A DNA stretch of 64,000 nt from Linnemannia elongata. Lineage: Eukaryota; Mortierellomycota; Mortierellomycetes; Mortierellales; Mortierellaceae. Position 1 is the stretch's first letter; each line of letters opens with the position of its first letter. Below the pieces are notes generated by a model. The model saw only the letters and a program-made list of their open reading frames with translations. It had not been told where the DNA came from and ran no database searches. The stretch lies in contig JAXBDG010000006.1 of the NCBI GenBank assembly GCA_036320915.1, forward strand, positions 1,612,001-1,676,000. The letters are read 5' to 3'. Below, piece after piece: positions 63,463 to 64,000 of the stretch. Both the position numbers and the translations under genes were made by a program.

Positions 63463-64000
63463 GGCTTGTCTGTCGACTTGACGAAAGAGAGAAGGTGATG
63501 GGGTGATGCCTGAGGTCGGTGTTGTTGTCGTCGAGTTGATTGAGGCGGAGAAGAGAAAAAAAAAAAAGAAGGCGAGGTGCTAGGTTGGCACAAAAGAACA
63601 CAGAAAAATAACAACGAAAAAATTGGCGGCGCATGTTCCTCCTGCAACAACAGGTGTCAGTCACACGTTGTGCCATGAGCGAAGAGCAAACGACATGGCA
63701 CATCGCTCCCTATCACCACATCAATGGATCATTGATCAATCTATCTATCACAAAAGACCACATCGGCCTTACTAACCCTTCTTACTGCAGATTACCCACT
63801 CTTCTAAAGAACGCGAAGACTACCGCTCACCCTCATACTACTGTAACTATGTCACATACTCAAACGCGAACGGTTGACAATGGCAATTAGAACCGCCCTG
63901 ACGGTTTATCCTCTGGTTACCGCGCCATCTCATTGAAATAGATAAGACACCTTGGTCCTGAAGCAACTGAGACGAGCCATAAAAGTGGCTTTCTCCAGGA
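63463..64000. other. Right-end flank without a supported gene
   Basis: 538 bp upstream of the HIRAN-protein gene. A plus-strand open frame from an ATG at 63674 runs to 63890, but its sequence (HIAPYHHINGSLINLS...) is not recognised and lacks clear coding character. A gene continuing beyond the window cannot be excluded. Confidence 0.45.

Noticed and set aside
63674..63890. Plus-strand ORF at the right end
   Set aside because: Short, without recognisable motifs or splice context; kept only as an unassigned flank.

Overview
The window looks like nuclear DNA of a filamentous fungus, most likely an early-diverging (Mucoromycota/Mortierellomycota-type) lineage. The evidence is: protein genes interrupted by many short GT...AG introns (about 50-180 bp, often ending in taatag or tttag); Ser/Gln/Pro-rich low-complexity tails; and a family content (Zn2Cys6 factor, SGT1/ecdysoneless, Rix7, Not3/5, Osh4-type ORP, ZRC1-type CDF pump, STE3-like receptor, WASP with a CRIB motif) that fits a fungus outside the yeasts. 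The lineage call is inference; no rRNA or marker gene is present. Exon coordinates were set by hand from reading frame, splice sites and expected family sequence.

Layout. 1-3.8 kb: 3' part of a Zn2Cys6 transcription factor (+), cut by the window edge. 6.5-8.9 kb: MFS transporter (+). 9.3-10.0 kb: fragmentary coding-like sequence (-). 10.3-15.0 kb: large membrane-anchored protein with LEA-like helical repeats (-). 15.8-22.4 kb: two tandem + genes, the ribosome-biogenesis AAA ATPase Rix7/NVL and an ecdysoneless/SGT1 protein, followed 94 bp later by a convergent SRP19 gene (-). 25.4-29.1 kb: STE3-like multi-pass receptor (+), convergent with WASP/Las17 (-, 29.4-31.9 kb). 32.3-34.1 kb: Osh4/Kes1-type oxysterol-binding protein (-). 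34.7 kb: tRNA-Asn(GTT) (-). 35.1-38.1 kb: CDF zinc transporter (+). 38.6-43.6 kb: intronless 1675-residue low-complexity protein (-). 45.6-48.5 kb: CCR4-NOT subunit Not3/Not5 (-), with a small two-helix membrane protein just upstream. 52.3-56.6 kb: full-length ABCB-type ABC transporter (+). 57.1-59.4 kb: mitochondrial methionyl-tRNA formyltransferase (+), convergent with a Sec14/CRAL-TRIO protein (-, 59.5-61.1 kb). 62.6-63.5 kb: stand-alone HIRAN-domain protein (-).

These are mostly independent housekeeping and membrane/trafficking genes rather than a pathway cluster. Two loose themes can be seen: gene expression (Rix7, ecdysoneless, SRP19, Not3/5, tRNA, FMT) and membranes or lipids (ORP, Sec14-like, ABC, CDF, MFS, the LEA-repeat protein). 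Intergenic DNA is littered with homopolymer tracts of 20-50 bp. No complete transposon, CRISPR array or toxin gene was recognised. The least explained items are the LEA-repeat membrane protein, the giant low-complexity ORF, the HIRAN protein and the receptor with one extra hydrophobic segment.
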